DNA from: Protula sp. h YS-2021
Lineage: Eukaryota > Annelida > Polychaeta > Sabellida > Serpulidae
Length of the DNA stretch: 64,000 bases
Assembly (NCBI GenBank): GCA_949752745.1
Contig: OX457027.1
Coordinates: 58,954,342 to 59,018,341, forward strand
Direction: 5' to 3'
The notes beneath the pieces are model-generated. The model saw only the letters and a program-made list of their open reading frames with translations. It was not told the origin of the DNA and did not search any database. The position numbers and the translations under genes are program-made. Shown in pieces: positions 13,101 to 22,319 of this stretch; positions within the stretch are counted from its first letter, which is position 1, and each line of letters opens with the position of its first letter.

Positions 13101-16100
13101 CAGAAATGGCGGGAAAATAACGTATTCTGCATGTATTGTGTCGGCTTGTTTTTTCGCGCCATTGGTTTGTACCGGTCGTGCGTCAGAACTGTATCTCCAG
13201 TTGTGTTGTTGAACAAGTGTGTTCATCCCTCTCTTACCCGTATTATGTGGGAGTTATTGCATTGTGTACGCGCCGGGGATAAATAGTTGCGAACTACAGA
13301 GGCGTCGTCAAGAAAGATACGGATGGGAAAAAAGTGCTTCTTGAGGCGACTTTATAGCTGAAGAAATGAAGGCATCCTGTATCGAACATCAACTTATAAA
13401 TACAAATAGCTGTTGAAGAGCTATTGGCGGTACAAAAGGCTGTAACAACTTGTGTGATCGGTTGCATTTGTTGTCTATAGGTTGCTTTTAAGTTAATTTT
13501 TTTTTAAACACAGTGAAGGCTCTTTAAGGTGAACACCTTCGGCACTGGAAAAATGTTCATTATATAGAAGTACCTAGTGCTTAGGCGTAAATTTCATAAA
13601 AAAAGTAAATAGTGTTCACTGATTATATGCCTCCCCCTAAGGGAGACATATATAGCATTTGGTGTGTCTGTCCGTCCGTCTGTCCGTCTGTCCGCAGTGA
13701 GTTCTTATGAAATTAATGAGTCAATTTTTTTCAAAACATACATACATATTGGGGTACATGTCTAGATGATGCCCGTGGTATTTCTTTTTCGTTTCCTCAA
13801 AAATTCTATTTTTGGCAAATTTTTTAACATAGGGGGGGTTTTCGTGCATTTTTTTTACTTTGGCAGGCTATATCTCCAAAACGGTTTGTTGGATTAGGCT
13901 GAAACTTGGCAAGAAGAACTCACAAAACGTATAAATGTTTACTGCGAAGTTTTTCTTCATTTCCGTTGAAAATGTATTTTTGGCGAATTTTTCAATTTTT
14001 GATTAACTTTTTTGACCATATTGTTGCAATATCTCCGAAACAGTTTGTTGGATTAGGCTGAAACGTGGCAAGAATCACCCACATATAGTGCAAATGTTCA
14101 CGGCGAAGTTTCTTTTCATTTCCGGTGAAAATGTATTTTTGGCGATTTTTTTAATTTTTGAATTTTAACTTAATGGGTCATATTGATGCGATATCTCCGA
14201 AACAGTTTTTTGGATTAGGTTGAAACTTGGCAGGAAGAACTCACAAAACGTGTAAATGTTTACTGCGAAGTTTTTCTTCATTTCCGTTGAAAATGTATTT
14301 TTGGCGAATTTTTCAATTTTTGATTTTAAACTTTTGGCCATAATTGTTGCGATGTCTCCGAAACAGTTTGTTGGATTAGGCTGAAATATGGCAAGAAGAA
14401 CCCATATGTAGTGGACATGTTTACTGCGAAGTTTTTCCACGTGACTGATTTGGGGGCGGGGGAGACATATCCGTTTTTGTTTTAACAAAAACACTGGCCA
14501 ATCTAGTTTTTCACGTGGTAAATGTGTTCGATTTTATTTGCTAAATGCTTGGATAAGATATCGTAGTTGAGCATAATGTCGTGTCGTGATCGTGTAATTT
14601 TCGGCGTTTGTGTTATTTTCTGACATTTGCTTTTTAGCAGTCCAGCCTCCGTAAAATGATCACTTTTGTGACTAGGAAGAATGTGCAAAACAGGTTGAAG
14701 GGAGGAGGGTGTGAACACATTGAAAGAACTGAACAGGTTAAAATTGTATTTTGCTGTTAGAGGTTATTTACCAATAAGAGGTGTTCACTTGCGGAAGCTG
14801 CCGTGTATTTATTGACAGTGACGCCATTAAATGTGTGTTTTTCTATAGGTTGTACTTCCTGATATGGAATTCTTTGTCAACCTTGGTGACTGGCCTTTGG
14901 AAAAAAAATCTATCAAGGAGAATCCACTGCCGATCTTTTCATGGTGCGGATCAGATGATACTCGTGATATCGTGATGCCAACCTATGATATCACGGAATC
15001 CGTTCTGGAATGCATGGGGAGGTGAGTGGACTGGAATGCATGGGGAGGTGATACTCGAGATATCGTGATGCCAACCTATGATATCACGGAATCCGTTCTG
15101 GAATGCATGGTGGGGGGGGGGGGGTGAGTGGACTGGAATGCATGGGGAGGAGAGTGGACTGGAATGCATGGGGAGGTGAGTGGACTGGAATGCATGGGGT
15201 GTGAGTGGACTGGAATGCATGGGGAGGTGAGTGGACTGGAATGCATGGGGAGGTGATACTCGAGATATCGTGATGGCAAACTATGATGTCACGGAATCCG
15301 TTCTGGAATGCATGGTGGGGGGGGGGGGGTGAGTGGACTGGAATGCATGGGGAGTGAGCGGACTGGAATGCATGTTGAGGTGAGTGGACTGGAATGCATG
15401 GGGAGGTGATACTCGAGATATCGTGATGGCAACCTATGATGTCACGGAATCCGTTCTGGAATGCATGGGGAGGTGAGTGGACTGGAATGCATGGGGTGTG
15501 AGTGGACTGGAATGCATGTTGAGGTGAGTGGACTGGAATGCATGGGGAGGTGATACTCGAGATATCGTGATGGCAACCTATGATGTCACGGAATCCGTTC
15601 TGGAATGCATGGTGGGGGGGGGGGGGGTGAGTGGACTGGAATGCATGGGGAGTGAGCGGACTGGAATGCATGTTGAGGTGAGTGGACTGGAATGCATGGG
15701 GAGGTGATACTCGAGATATCGTGATGCCAACCTATGATATCACGGAATCCGTTCTGGAATGCATGGGGAGGTGAGTGGACTGGAATGCATGGGGTGTGAG
15801 TGGACTGGAATGCATGTTGAGGTGAGTGGACTGGAATGCATGGGGAGGTGATACTCGAGATATCGTGATGGCAACCTATGATGTCACGGAATCCGTTCTG
15901 GAATGCATGGTGGGGGGGGGGGGGGTGAGTGGACTGGAATGCATGGGGAGTGAGCGGACTGGAATGCATGTTGAGGTGAGTGGACTGGAATGCATGGGGA
16001 GGTGATACTCGAGATATCGTGATGCCAACCTATGATATCACGGAATCCGTTCTGGAATGCATGGGGAGGTGAGTGGACTGGAATGCATGGGGTGTGAGTG

Positions 16101-19100
16101 GACTGGAATGCATGTTGAGGTGAGTGGACTGGAATGCATGGGGAGGTGATACTCGAGATATCGTGATGGCAACCTATGATGTCACGGAATCCGTTCTGGA
16201 ATGCATGGTGGGGGGGGGGGGGGTGAGTGGACTGGATTGCATGGGGAGATGAGTGGGCTGGAATGCATGGGGGTGTGAGTGGACTGGAATGCATCGGGGG
16301 GGGGGGGGGTGAGTGGACTGGAATGCATGGGGGGCGGGGAGTGGACTGACTTTGACACATCGAGACGTAACTTAGTCGGGACGGGAAAAATGAGAAACTG
16401 AAAATGAGTACCGTACTTAGTTGGTTTTGCTATGGCATGCTTGTGTGGTTGGTTTATAACTTGTTGTGTTTTTGAAAATTTTTTAAATAGTAAAAAAAAG
16501 AAAAGAAAAACACATTTTTTATTAGCAGTGTTTCAGAATTAGTTTTTGCTCTGTTGACAAAAAAGAATTACCCGGGGATAAGAAACATAAATTGCTTGTT
16601 AAAAAAATTAGATTAGTTGAGCATAATTAGCGAAGGCAAGTTGGATTTGCGAGTGAGAAGCTCGTACCGCTTTCTCTTGTGTTTTAGTTGTGCTTGTTGG
16701 ATGGTGTGGTAAGTTAAGTTGCTAATTAAAGTGTTCGTCGTGGTGCTTCTTTGGCTGCATTAAGTCTCGATCGCTGGGGGTAGAGGGAAGAGGTGGGGAA
16801 GGGGACATTTTCGACTTTCCAACGAAGAACTTCACAAGTGTGATGCAGGAGCGGATCTAATACAATGCAGATGTGCACCTGTTGTCAAATTTGCCCTGGT
16901 TGCTGCGTCTGCGCCAATCATATGCCTTCGTTTTATCCGTCTCGCGGCGCTCCAATCATGTTTGACAGTGTGGTTACCACGTGTTCTAGACGTGATTAGT
17001 ACAATGTTACAAAATCCCGAGGGGAGACTCTAACAGGCCTTTCTGATTCACGTTTTCATGTTGTTTGTTGTTAAGTTGCACTGAGAAAAAAAGCTTTCTG
17101 TAATAGCGCACCATAAGATGTCTGCAACGTACTGTTTATGTGTTGACTTTCGCGAGTACACAAATATTAAAATTAAGATTACTATCAGGATTAAGTATTA
17201 GTTAATAAGATAAAGTTTTCGTTTTCGTTTCGAATTATTTTTTGTCTGTTTCTCCTTTCGTTGCCACGCATTGCTTAAAAGATGATACTGTTATGCAAAT
17301 ATGCCACGTCACTGTTTGGAGGAAGTTGTCGGGTAGTCACTGTCATTGTCACATTTTGCAACCCAGTTCATATCGGATCACAAAAGTGTGAATAAATTGA
17401 TATAAAACAGGCCGTTTAGCCTAAAAATTCTGATCTATAATCCATGCCATTACAAAAGTCCAAAACAATATAAAAAGGCATTACCTTTCCTTAAAATATC
17501 TTTATGTTATGTGCCAAAAAGATTTTTTTCCCTTCACACATCTTGTTGCAGAGTGATGCTTGATATGCTGTCGGTACAGGGAGAGACGGGTCCGCGGTGG
17601 GAAAACAAATCAGACATAGCATTCTGGAGAGGCAGGGATAGCCGGCAAGAACGTCTGGATCTAGTCAAGTTATCCCGGAAGCATCCGGATATCATAGATG
17701 CCAAACTTACTAACATGTTCTTCTTTAAACATAGCGAAGATTTGGGCGAGATTGTCAAGCATGTATCGTTCTATGATTTCTTTAAGGTAAATCGTCTGCG
17801 GGATTTACACGGAGCAGTTTTGGTGGTTCAGTTCTTTTTGGCCGAACATTGCGTTATGAAATTGATCAGTTAAATCTCCTTGTCCAATTTGTGATCAAAG
17901 TGCTTCCTTCATTTCGTTATGCGCTTGATTCTGAATGAAGCCTACAATATGCTGATCAGCAATGGCTTGTGTTGTGAGAAGGTGCATATAGACCATTAAG
18001 AGCTGAATCGAAAAGGCAATAAGCAAAATACTGAGAATCTGTCTTTAATGGTATTCATTGGTAACTTGTACCAGCTTCTGTTGTATATATTTCCGTATCG
18101 CTATTAAAAGTAAGCACTTAGAGAAGCTCGCTTAATTAGAGCGCATAGTTGTTTTTAAATAAAGGTTGCAGAGTTAAAGTCTTTGCCTCTGCCTCCTTCT
18201 CTTAATATGCAGATTTAGCGAAAAGAAATTGTGAGACACACGCTTGTTGACCTCTCCAAAATTTTTGAAATGTTTACTGACTTTAATTTTGAAACTGACT
18301 TTTGCGGCGCGTTGTTGAATATGTAAACAATATATCAGTAAGATAATAGTTAAATATTTCAAGTATATGAAAGTCACAGTATTCATGAAAAATATTCCAG
18401 GCGTTATTTGCACTCAACCAAATTTCCTATTAATTTTATGGTTGCACGCTTTTATTCAATTTTAACCGCCCTGGAGCAAGTTATTGTGGTGGATCTCGTA
18501 GAGTTTCCTGGTTGGTGAAAGCCTTCGTGTCTCCTTTAATATAAAAGTTGCTAATGCTTAGAAAAAAGGGCTTTAAATCTAGTTGCTTCCATGCAAACTT
18601 GCCTTGTTACTCTGGGTTGATATTTAGAAGCCTTGTGGCTCGGCCTGTAAATTTAAAGCTTTAGTTTTGTTGTAGTACAAGTATCAAATTAGCCTTGACG
18701 GAACGGTGGCTGCATACAGGATGCCTTACCTGCTCGCTGGTGATTCCGTAGTCCTCAAACAAGACTCACCTTACTATGAATATTTTTATAAACGGGTATG
18801 TCTCTTTTACAACAATATATTTCACATGATAGAAAGTCACGTTGATATTCTGCAATTCTTCAATGTTGTAAGTACAGGTATTTACAGGTGTAAACATAAA
18901 CATACATTGGTTTATATTTTAAGAGAAACATAAATCTTGTTTTTCATCTCTTCCAGTTAAAACCGTACGTCCATTATATTCCCGTGAGGAGGAATATCAG
19001 TGATCTCTTAGAACAAATTGATTGGGCCAAAGAACATGACAAGGAGGTGAGGCGATTATGGTTAACAGTGATGTGCATGGGCCAGAAGGAATGTGCCCCT

Positions 19101-19983
19101 TTCCTCTTGCCATCTTCCCCTGGCATTTTATTTCCGGTGCAGCGGCTCTTATTACTGAGATGTAGATACATTAATAGATTTGGAGGCATTCATTATCTTG
19201 GTAAACTGGAAAAAACATAGTGTGACTAAAAGTTAAAAAAAAACCGAGACAGCCGCGCGCTTACGAATTACACTTATCATAAAATAATAAACTAACAAAA
19301 ATTCCGCAGCGTGTATTTGTATTTTAGGCCGAACAGATAGCGTTGAATGCACAAGAATTTGCTCGCGAACATTTACAGGGGAAAGATGTGTTTTGCTATT
19401 ACGTGAAATTATTTCAAGTAAGTTGTTCTGAATTTGATTTTTTGCGTCTTAAAGGTCACAAATAAGCATAAAAAACACGCCATTGTTAAAATAGTAAATA
19501 TTTCATATGCAGGTACAAGCTGCAGACAAGGCCAGTCTCAAAGGACACTCAGAAATTTATATTGTGTGTTGCAGGAATACTCCAAAAGACTGGTGAATAA
19601 AGCGTACGTACGGGAAGGGATGGAATTGGTGGAACAACCCAATGACCTAGATTCCAAATGTGATTGCAAAAAGAGGAATAAGGTTAGCTACGTGTTCTCG
19701 CCTTGTGAGAATGCTCGCATTCTATAGCGGTCACCATAAGTATTACTCGAAGCCTAGTATAAAATTTAAGAAAGTACGTGTTTACAGAAACCGGTATGGT
19801 ATGTTTTTGAAACCTTTTTTTCTCAGAATATTTGGAATTGAAACCCTATTTTGCAACTAGCGAATTTGTCTGAGTGCATTCTTTGGAACTTTTTTAAACT
19901 GATTTTCTTCGAACTGTACAGATTCCTGTAAATACACCGTTCATTTGTATAATTTTACATTGCAGAACAAGGAAGAGTTGTAG
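861..19983 (+). CDS. POGLUT2/3-like: Protein O-glucosyltransferase 2/3-like (KDELC type), 12-exon gene
   Basis: Exons: 861-1051, 8033-8114, 8371-8494, 8984-9195, 9676-9753 (or 9852-9929), 14849-15021, 17552-17786, 18676-18795, 18957-19046, 19328-19417, 19575-19682, 19966-19983. All junctions are GT-AG with matching phase, giving 506 aa (human relatives about 502-507). The order is: hydrophobic signal peptide (residues 1 to about 24); filamin/immunoglobulin-like repeat (about 38-132, with [28 protein letters not shown] and HVANSPY blocks); then the GT90/CAP10 catalytic domain (about 200-470, with [35 protein letters not shown] and [18 protein letters not shown]). It ends in KEEL, a KDEL-like ER retention tail. 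Family knowledge: ER enzyme that transfers glucose from UDP-glucose to serine in EGF repeats (Notch, fibrillin-like proteins). The start codon is chosen because it begins the signal peptide and has a good context (agaaaATGg). Whether it is POGLUT2 or POGLUT3 cannot be decided; invertebrates may have one ancestor of both. Confidence 0.95.
1156..2809. mobile_element. hAT-like element with inverted termini CAGGGGTGCACATAAG, carrying a LINE fragment
   Basis: The left terminus CAGGGGTGCACATAAG (1156) and the right terminus ending at 2809 are inverted copies. The flanks share TGTTATGTGTTATTATT (1134-1150 and 2808-2824), which contains the target duplication, though the exact duplicated octamer is blurred. 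Subterminal palindromes join CCTTCGCCAA to its inverted copy around 1181, 1673 and 2750. The CAGGGGTG start is typical of hAT elements. No transposase frame remains. A LINE fragment occupies 1716-2746. Confidence 0.55.
1716..2746 (+). mobile_element. Degraded LINE reverse transcriptase fragment with (TATC)n tail
   Basis: Frames at 1721-2047 and 2074-2454 encode reverse-transcriptase pieces: [20 protein letters not shown] followed by GTVPQGS, then [20 protein letters not shown] and [12 protein letters not shown]. The catalytic YADD region is damaged (YVEDTT), with a deletion after PQGS and a frameshift near 2050. The segment ends at the simple repeat (TATC)n at about 2724-2746, consistent with a LINE 3' tail. 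It is inserted inside the hAT-like element at 1156-2809. Confidence 0.75.
2850..3681 (+). mobile_element. Second degraded LINE reverse transcriptase fragment
   Basis: One frame gives [20 protein letters not shown] followed by TECILFASK (the RT segment after the catalytic site). After a ~190-bp interruption (about 3030-3220) a second gives [14 protein letters not shown] and [27 protein letters not shown]. It differs from the copy at 1716 and is probably a CR1/Jockey-type family. Non-functional. Confidence 0.72.
3682..3970 (+). repeat. Partial pearl/Helitron-like repeat
   Basis: Contains a short GTCCGTCTGTCCGTC run (about 3689) and one CTATATCTCCAAAATT motif (3833), both shared with larger repeats elsewhere in the window. 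No clear ends are seen. Confidence 0.35.
4960..6104 (+). mobile_element. Helitron-like non-autonomous repeat ending CTAG|TTTT
   Basis: Diverged internal repeats with ATCTCGAAAACGG-type motifs and GGTCAAGGTC blocks. The 3' end reads CGAAATTCGGTCTAG followed by TTTTTT, with a TACGTGTA palindrome just upstream. This fits Helitron-type 3' termini. The 5' limit is approximate. Confidence 0.4.
6105..6761 (+). mobile_element. Second Helitron-like repeat copy ending CTAG|TTTT
   Basis: Has the same motif set as the copy upstream: ATCTCGAAAACGGTAAGAGA at about 6349 and 6475, and a 3' end CGAACGTCGGTCTAG followed by TTTT. The two copies lie in tandem. Confidence 0.4.
6880..7380 (+). repeat. Tandem repeat with (TA)n and (ACGG)n microsatellites
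   Basis: Two related ~170-bp blocks (CAAGTCGCCATTTTG..GCAAGGTAGCATATGCCTAGG, at about 6890 and 7068) are followed by a GGACGGACGGACAGACGG run at about 7278-7326 and a GC-rich hairpin-like end (about 7340-7374). A core repeat followed by an ACGG run matches the pearl-element layout described in bivalves. Confidence 0.5.
7129..7191. repeat. (TA)n microsatellite
   Basis: About 63 bp of uninterrupted TA dinucleotides inside POGLUT intron 1. Confidence 0.97.
8033..8114 (+). CDS. POGLUT exon 2
   Basis: Acceptor ttttcag at 8026-8032, donor GTGAAC at 8115. With the two bases left from exon 1 it encodes [20 protein letters not shown], the middle of the filamin-like repeat. It lies only 65 bp downstream of the end of a large mobile element (4546-7967). 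Confidence 0.85.
8371..8494 (+). CDS. POGLUT exon 3: end of filamin-like repeat
   Basis: Encodes [31 protein letters not shown], the G/A/B strand signature of a filamin-type repeat. Acceptor ggaaaag (weak tract), donor GTACAT at 8495, phase 1 exit. Confidence 0.9.
8984..9195 (+). CDS. POGLUT exon 4: linker between filamin repeat and GT90 domain
   Basis: Acceptor ggcag at 8979-8983, donor GTACGC at 9196. Encodes [20 protein letters not shown]...[18 protein letters not shown], including the cysteines conserved in KDELC proteins. Internal methionines here are not start sites. Confidence 0.92.
9676..9753 (+). CDS. POGLUT exon 5a (first copy of duplicated exon)
   Basis: A 78-nt, phase 0/0 exon after tttttacag and before GTAAAA. 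It encodes 26 residues beginning [12 protein letters not shown] and ending LLSIARK, the start of the GT90 domain. A second copy with the same length and phase follows 98 bp downstream. Confidence 0.9.
9852..9929 (+). CDS. POGLUT exon 5b (second, diverged copy of exon 5)
   Basis: A 78-nt, phase 0/0 exon preceded by gtgttttcgag and followed by GTAGCC. It encodes 26 residues beginning [12 protein letters not shown] and ending LLAVARK. About two thirds of residues match exon 5a; the frame is intact and substitutions are conservative, which argues for selection on both copies. It would replace exon 5a in an alternative transcript. Inclusion of both would add 26 residues in frame. Confidence 0.82.
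10690..11125 (+). mobile_element. Helitron-like non-autonomous element, two ~190-bp units
   Basis: A CTGTCCGTCTGTCTGTGCAC run is followed by two tandem units, each containing TCACGC[AG]CCTAGAG and CTTGTGCAGTGCAGTGA. The 3' end has a hairpin ATGCT-tctcg-AGCAT directly followed by CTAG and then TTTT, the classic Helitron terminus. Confidence 0.55.
11278..12418. repeat. Element-like region bounded by inverted clusters of AGGGAATT iterons
   Basis: Clusters of CAGGGAATT/AATTCCCTG in both orientations lie at 11278-11460 and again, inverted, at 12300-12418. The ends (CAGGGAATTCGTGT and CCTGAACACGAATTTTGTGT) are roughly inverted. No target duplication or transposase is found; the inside is AT-rich and unrecognised. 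Confidence 0.45.
13621..14506 (+). mobile_element. Helitron-like (pearl/HINE) element with four ~160-bp core units
   Basis: A GTCCGTCCGTCTGTCCGTC run at about 13666 is followed by four units, each containing ATATCTCC[AG]AAAC[GA]GTTTGTTGG (about 13870, 14030, 14191, 14353). The 3' end has the 20-bp palindrome GTTTTTGTTTTAACAAAAAC (14473-14492), 10 bp, CTAG (14503-14506), then TTTT. A second copy lies at 22570-23186 with fewer core units. Confidence 0.65.
14849..15021 (+). CDS. POGLUT exon 6: core of GT90 domain
   Basis: Acceptor ttctatag, donor AG|GTGAGT at 15022, phase 2 exit. Encodes [20 protein letters not shown], then [18 protein letters not shown] and SVLECMG. Its last ~65 nt plus the donor are tandemly repeated in the intron that follows. 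Confidence 0.95.
15022..16348 (+). repeat. Minisatellite made from the 3' end of POGLUT exon 6 and its splice donor
   Basis: The intron begins with a ~25-bp unit GTGAGTGGACTGGAATGCAT-GGGGAG repeated many times. Eight further copies of the last ~65 nt of exon 6 (GATACTCGAGATATCG...TGGAATGCATGG) start near 15051, 15253, 15408, 15552, 15706, 15850, 16004 and 16148. From 15408 the spacing repeats every 298 bp, a higher-order unit with two exon pieces. Almost every unit carries a GTGAGT donor. Several copies add runs of 10-14 G. The long minus-strand open frames here are repeat artefacts. Confidence 0.95.
16349..17551. other. POGLUT intron 6 remainder, no feature recognised
   Basis: Single-copy-looking AT-rich intron sequence between the minisatellite and exon 7. 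No coding, RNA or repeat feature was recognised. Confidence 0.5.
17552..17786 (+). CDS. POGLUT exon 7: sugar-nucleotide-binding part of GT90
   Basis: Acceptor ttgttgcag, donor GTAAAT at 17787. The first base completes the arginine split from exon 6. Encodes [37 protein letters not shown] and HVSFYDFFK, all conserved in the family. Confidence 0.95.
18676..18795 (+). CDS. POGLUT exon 8
   Basis: Acceptor ttgttgtag, donor GTATGT at 18796. Encodes [20 protein letters not shown] and [20 protein letters not shown], a strongly conserved GT90 block. Confidence 0.94.
18957..19046 (+). CDS. POGLUT exon 9
   Basis: Acceptor tcttccag, donor GTGAGG at 19047, 90 nt, phase 0/0. Encodes [20 protein letters not shown] and [10 protein letters not shown]. 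Confidence 0.93.
19328..19417 (+). CDS. POGLUT exon 10
   Basis: Acceptor tattttag, donor GTAAGT at 19418, 90 nt, phase 0/0. Encodes [17 protein letters not shown] and [11 protein letters not shown], the last helices of the GT90 domain. Confidence 0.93.
19575..19682 (+). CDS. POGLUT exon 11
   Basis: Acceptor gtgttgcag, donor GTTAGC at 19683. Encodes [20 protein letters not shown] followed by a CDCKKRNK basic tail. Confidence 0.9.
19966..19983 (+). CDS. POGLUT exon 12: NKEEL and stop
   Basis: Acceptor cattgcag, then six codons N-K-E-E-L-stop. This puts KEEL at the C-terminus, as expected for a luminal ER enzyme. Such a short exon is easy to miss without the family expectation. Confidence 0.85.
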   Translation, partial: NKEEL

Positions 19984-20126
19984 CGGGAGAGAGTTCTTAT
20001 CCTGACGGTGCTAGTGTTTGTTTTAAAGTTGTACTCTTTTGTTCGATGGGATTTAGTTCTAAACACTGGAAAGATTGTTGAGGGTCATCGTGAGCGCTAA
20101 ACCTGAGATCATCAGCTTGAATGTAA

Positions 20127-20132
20127 AATAAA
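20127..20132 (+). promoter_or_regulatory. Candidate polyadenylation signal of the POGLUT gene
   Basis: AATAAA about 145 bp after the stop codon, in an A-rich stretch with further AATAAA-like hexamers up to about 20160. Confidence 0.5.
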
Positions 20133-20159
20133 AATACACTGTAAAGAAAATAAAAATAA

Positions 20160-20990
20160 AATCACTGTAGTAGCCTGGCTACAAGTTTTGTTTCTCTCTC
20201 TTGCGTTTTTACAGGCTTCAAATCAAGTGTCAATCCATTTTCAAGACAATCGCATTTCATGTTGAAGTGTTAATTTCTTGTGTATTGTGGAACCCATTTG
20301 TGGATCAGTATTTGAAATTCAAAGGGTTTTATCTGAATAACCTATGCACTGGTATGTGGACATCAAAGATTGTTAGTTGTAGTTACAGAAGGTAGTTTTA
20401 CGAGTAGTAGGACAGAGTACAGAGTAGTACAATAGTGAAGTATGGTTCTTGTTGTTTTCCTTTTAGCAGTCGATGCTGATGTTGCTTCTACATGTACTTC
20501 AAATCTGAATTGATACGAGATATTTTTCAACTTACCTTGTTTGATATGAGCAGTATTAGGTAACGGCTCGAGCAGCATTGTCTCTGTATAACTTCATTTC
20601 GTAGTACGTAACCTCATAGTGTCACTAGAAGACACTTATATTGTGGTTGAACTTAAGTTGTTATACCATAAAAAGACAAGAAGTTCTGATATTGGCTTGA
20701 TGCATATTTTTTATTTAAAAAAGGAAGATGTGATACTGAATTATAAAAGCAGTACTATATATTTATATTATTACGTGAAACGTATCTGATATTCCACCTG
20801 TCTTTCTCAGGTTTATAGCCATATTATTGTTAAGAATTACTTCATTCTTTTCCGTAGTTGTGTGTCTGGGGCAAAGCTCCGGCCTTTTGTATTGATTTTG
20901 TTTAGAACGTTTTTTGCAAATCGAGAATATATCTATATATACATACATATATATGTTACAGTGAATCTGTGAAATCAGTGAAGTCAAAAC
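20160..20990. other. Intergenic sequence after POGLUT, no gene recognised
   Basis: AT-rich sequence with short (TA)-rich runs near 20930-20955. No frame with recognisable similarity on either strand. Confidence 0.5.
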
Positions 20991-20998
20991 ATCGTTAA

Positions 20999-21116
20999 GT
21001 CACTGGTTCCCTCAGTGACATTGTAAAGTAACTATCAGTTTTAATTTGACGGATTTACTGAATTGAGTTTGAATCTTCATGGTGAAACTTTATGGTGTCA
21101 CTGAGTGAACCAGTGA
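20999..21116. repeat. 20-bp inverted repeat, hairpin-forming
   Basis: TCACTGGTTCCCTCAGTGAC (20999-21018) pairs with 21097-21116 with one mismatch, around a ~78-bp loop. Further CAGTGA motifs lie on both sides. It could be a small MITE-like remnant. Confidence 0.6.
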
Positions 21117-22137
21117 TTTTACAATGTGACTGAATTTTTCAGTGACTTTGTAAAACCATTGATTTGTCGTGGCCTCAACGATTTCAGTTTGGTGAAATTT
21201 TCCAGGATATTAACCAGTGGTTTATTGTTTTTTAATGTTTTTGAAGATTATCATAGGGATATGGTTTTGCCCGCATGGAGAAAGCGTTTGCCAACTAGCG
21301 CTTGTGTATTATGGTGTTTTTAGATAAGTTGTGAATGTTCATACAGTTGTCTTGCTAAACGTATCCGGCTAATTGATGTATTACCTGAAATGCCTGGCTA
21401 ATACGTATATTACCTAAAAGTTAATTCATAAACTGACTTGAAATTTAGCTTTAAAATTACACAGATTTGCCAGGATTGAACCAAGCTGTCTGTGAACAAC
21501 ATTTGAATTTGATAATTTAATTGTGCGGAAGAAGTATGTTTAAACGTAAACTATATTTAATTTCAGAGCATCTAATTGTAATTAAAAATAACTTATAAAC
21601 ACTTTTGATAAACTATTTAATTGCAGTTGGTTCGCATACGTCCATTGCATAAATGTTAGGTTAAAATATGAACTGACCTGAAATTAAGAGATCAACAATT
21701 AAGAGATCTGAAAAATTTGGATAAATAAAAAACTGTACAAATTTGCACAACTTTCAAGCGTCTGAACCTAAACTTGGTAGGAAGTTATCGAAAAGCTGCC
21801 AGCATAACATCCCTTTACTTAGTTTCGAAGTAACACATTTTTAGCGATTTTTATACGAAAACGTGTAACATGTAAGTAAATTTAAATACTAAGAATGTAA
21901 TCTCTCCTGTCATGGTTGAATGGTTTTGGCAATTTCAAAGGTGTATTTTCCGTGTGTATAAGACTTTTGGTTGTGCTATGAAAATTCATTGATGTCGAAA
22001 TTTTCAGTTAGTCATAGCTAATGAAAAAATTGCTTTTACTTTCAAATGTTTCTCCTCTTTCGGTTCTTGATGGCCCATCGCCGAATGTAGTACAACGCCC
22101 CTCACGGTGAATAGGCAGTGCACGAATTAACCAACCT

Positions 22138-22171
22138 AATGTTAGGTTAATTCATGAATTAACCTAACATT
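22138..22171. repeat. Perfect 34-bp palindrome
   Basis: The sequence around the centre TTCATGAA (22151-22158) reads identically on both strands for 34 bp. It is flanked by GGCAGTGCA and ACGAATTAACC motifs in several orientations (22108-22225). Confidence 0.85.
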
Positions 22172-22319
22172 TTAGGCAGTGCATGTATTTGCCAGGCATT
22201 GGGGCAATACACGAATTAACCAAGTTCCAACATTACCTGAAACAAGCGGCGTTGAAAGACGGACGCACATGTATAAGTCGCCTGTGGAAGTTCTGAGAAA
22301 AATATCACGGAAAGAAAAC

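Noticed and set aside
15084..15671. 195-codon open frame on the minus strand rich in [15 protein letters not shown] repeats
   Set aside because: It lies entirely in the minisatellite derived from POGLUT exon 6; its periodicity is that of the DNA repeat, and there is no non-repeat coding sequence at either end.
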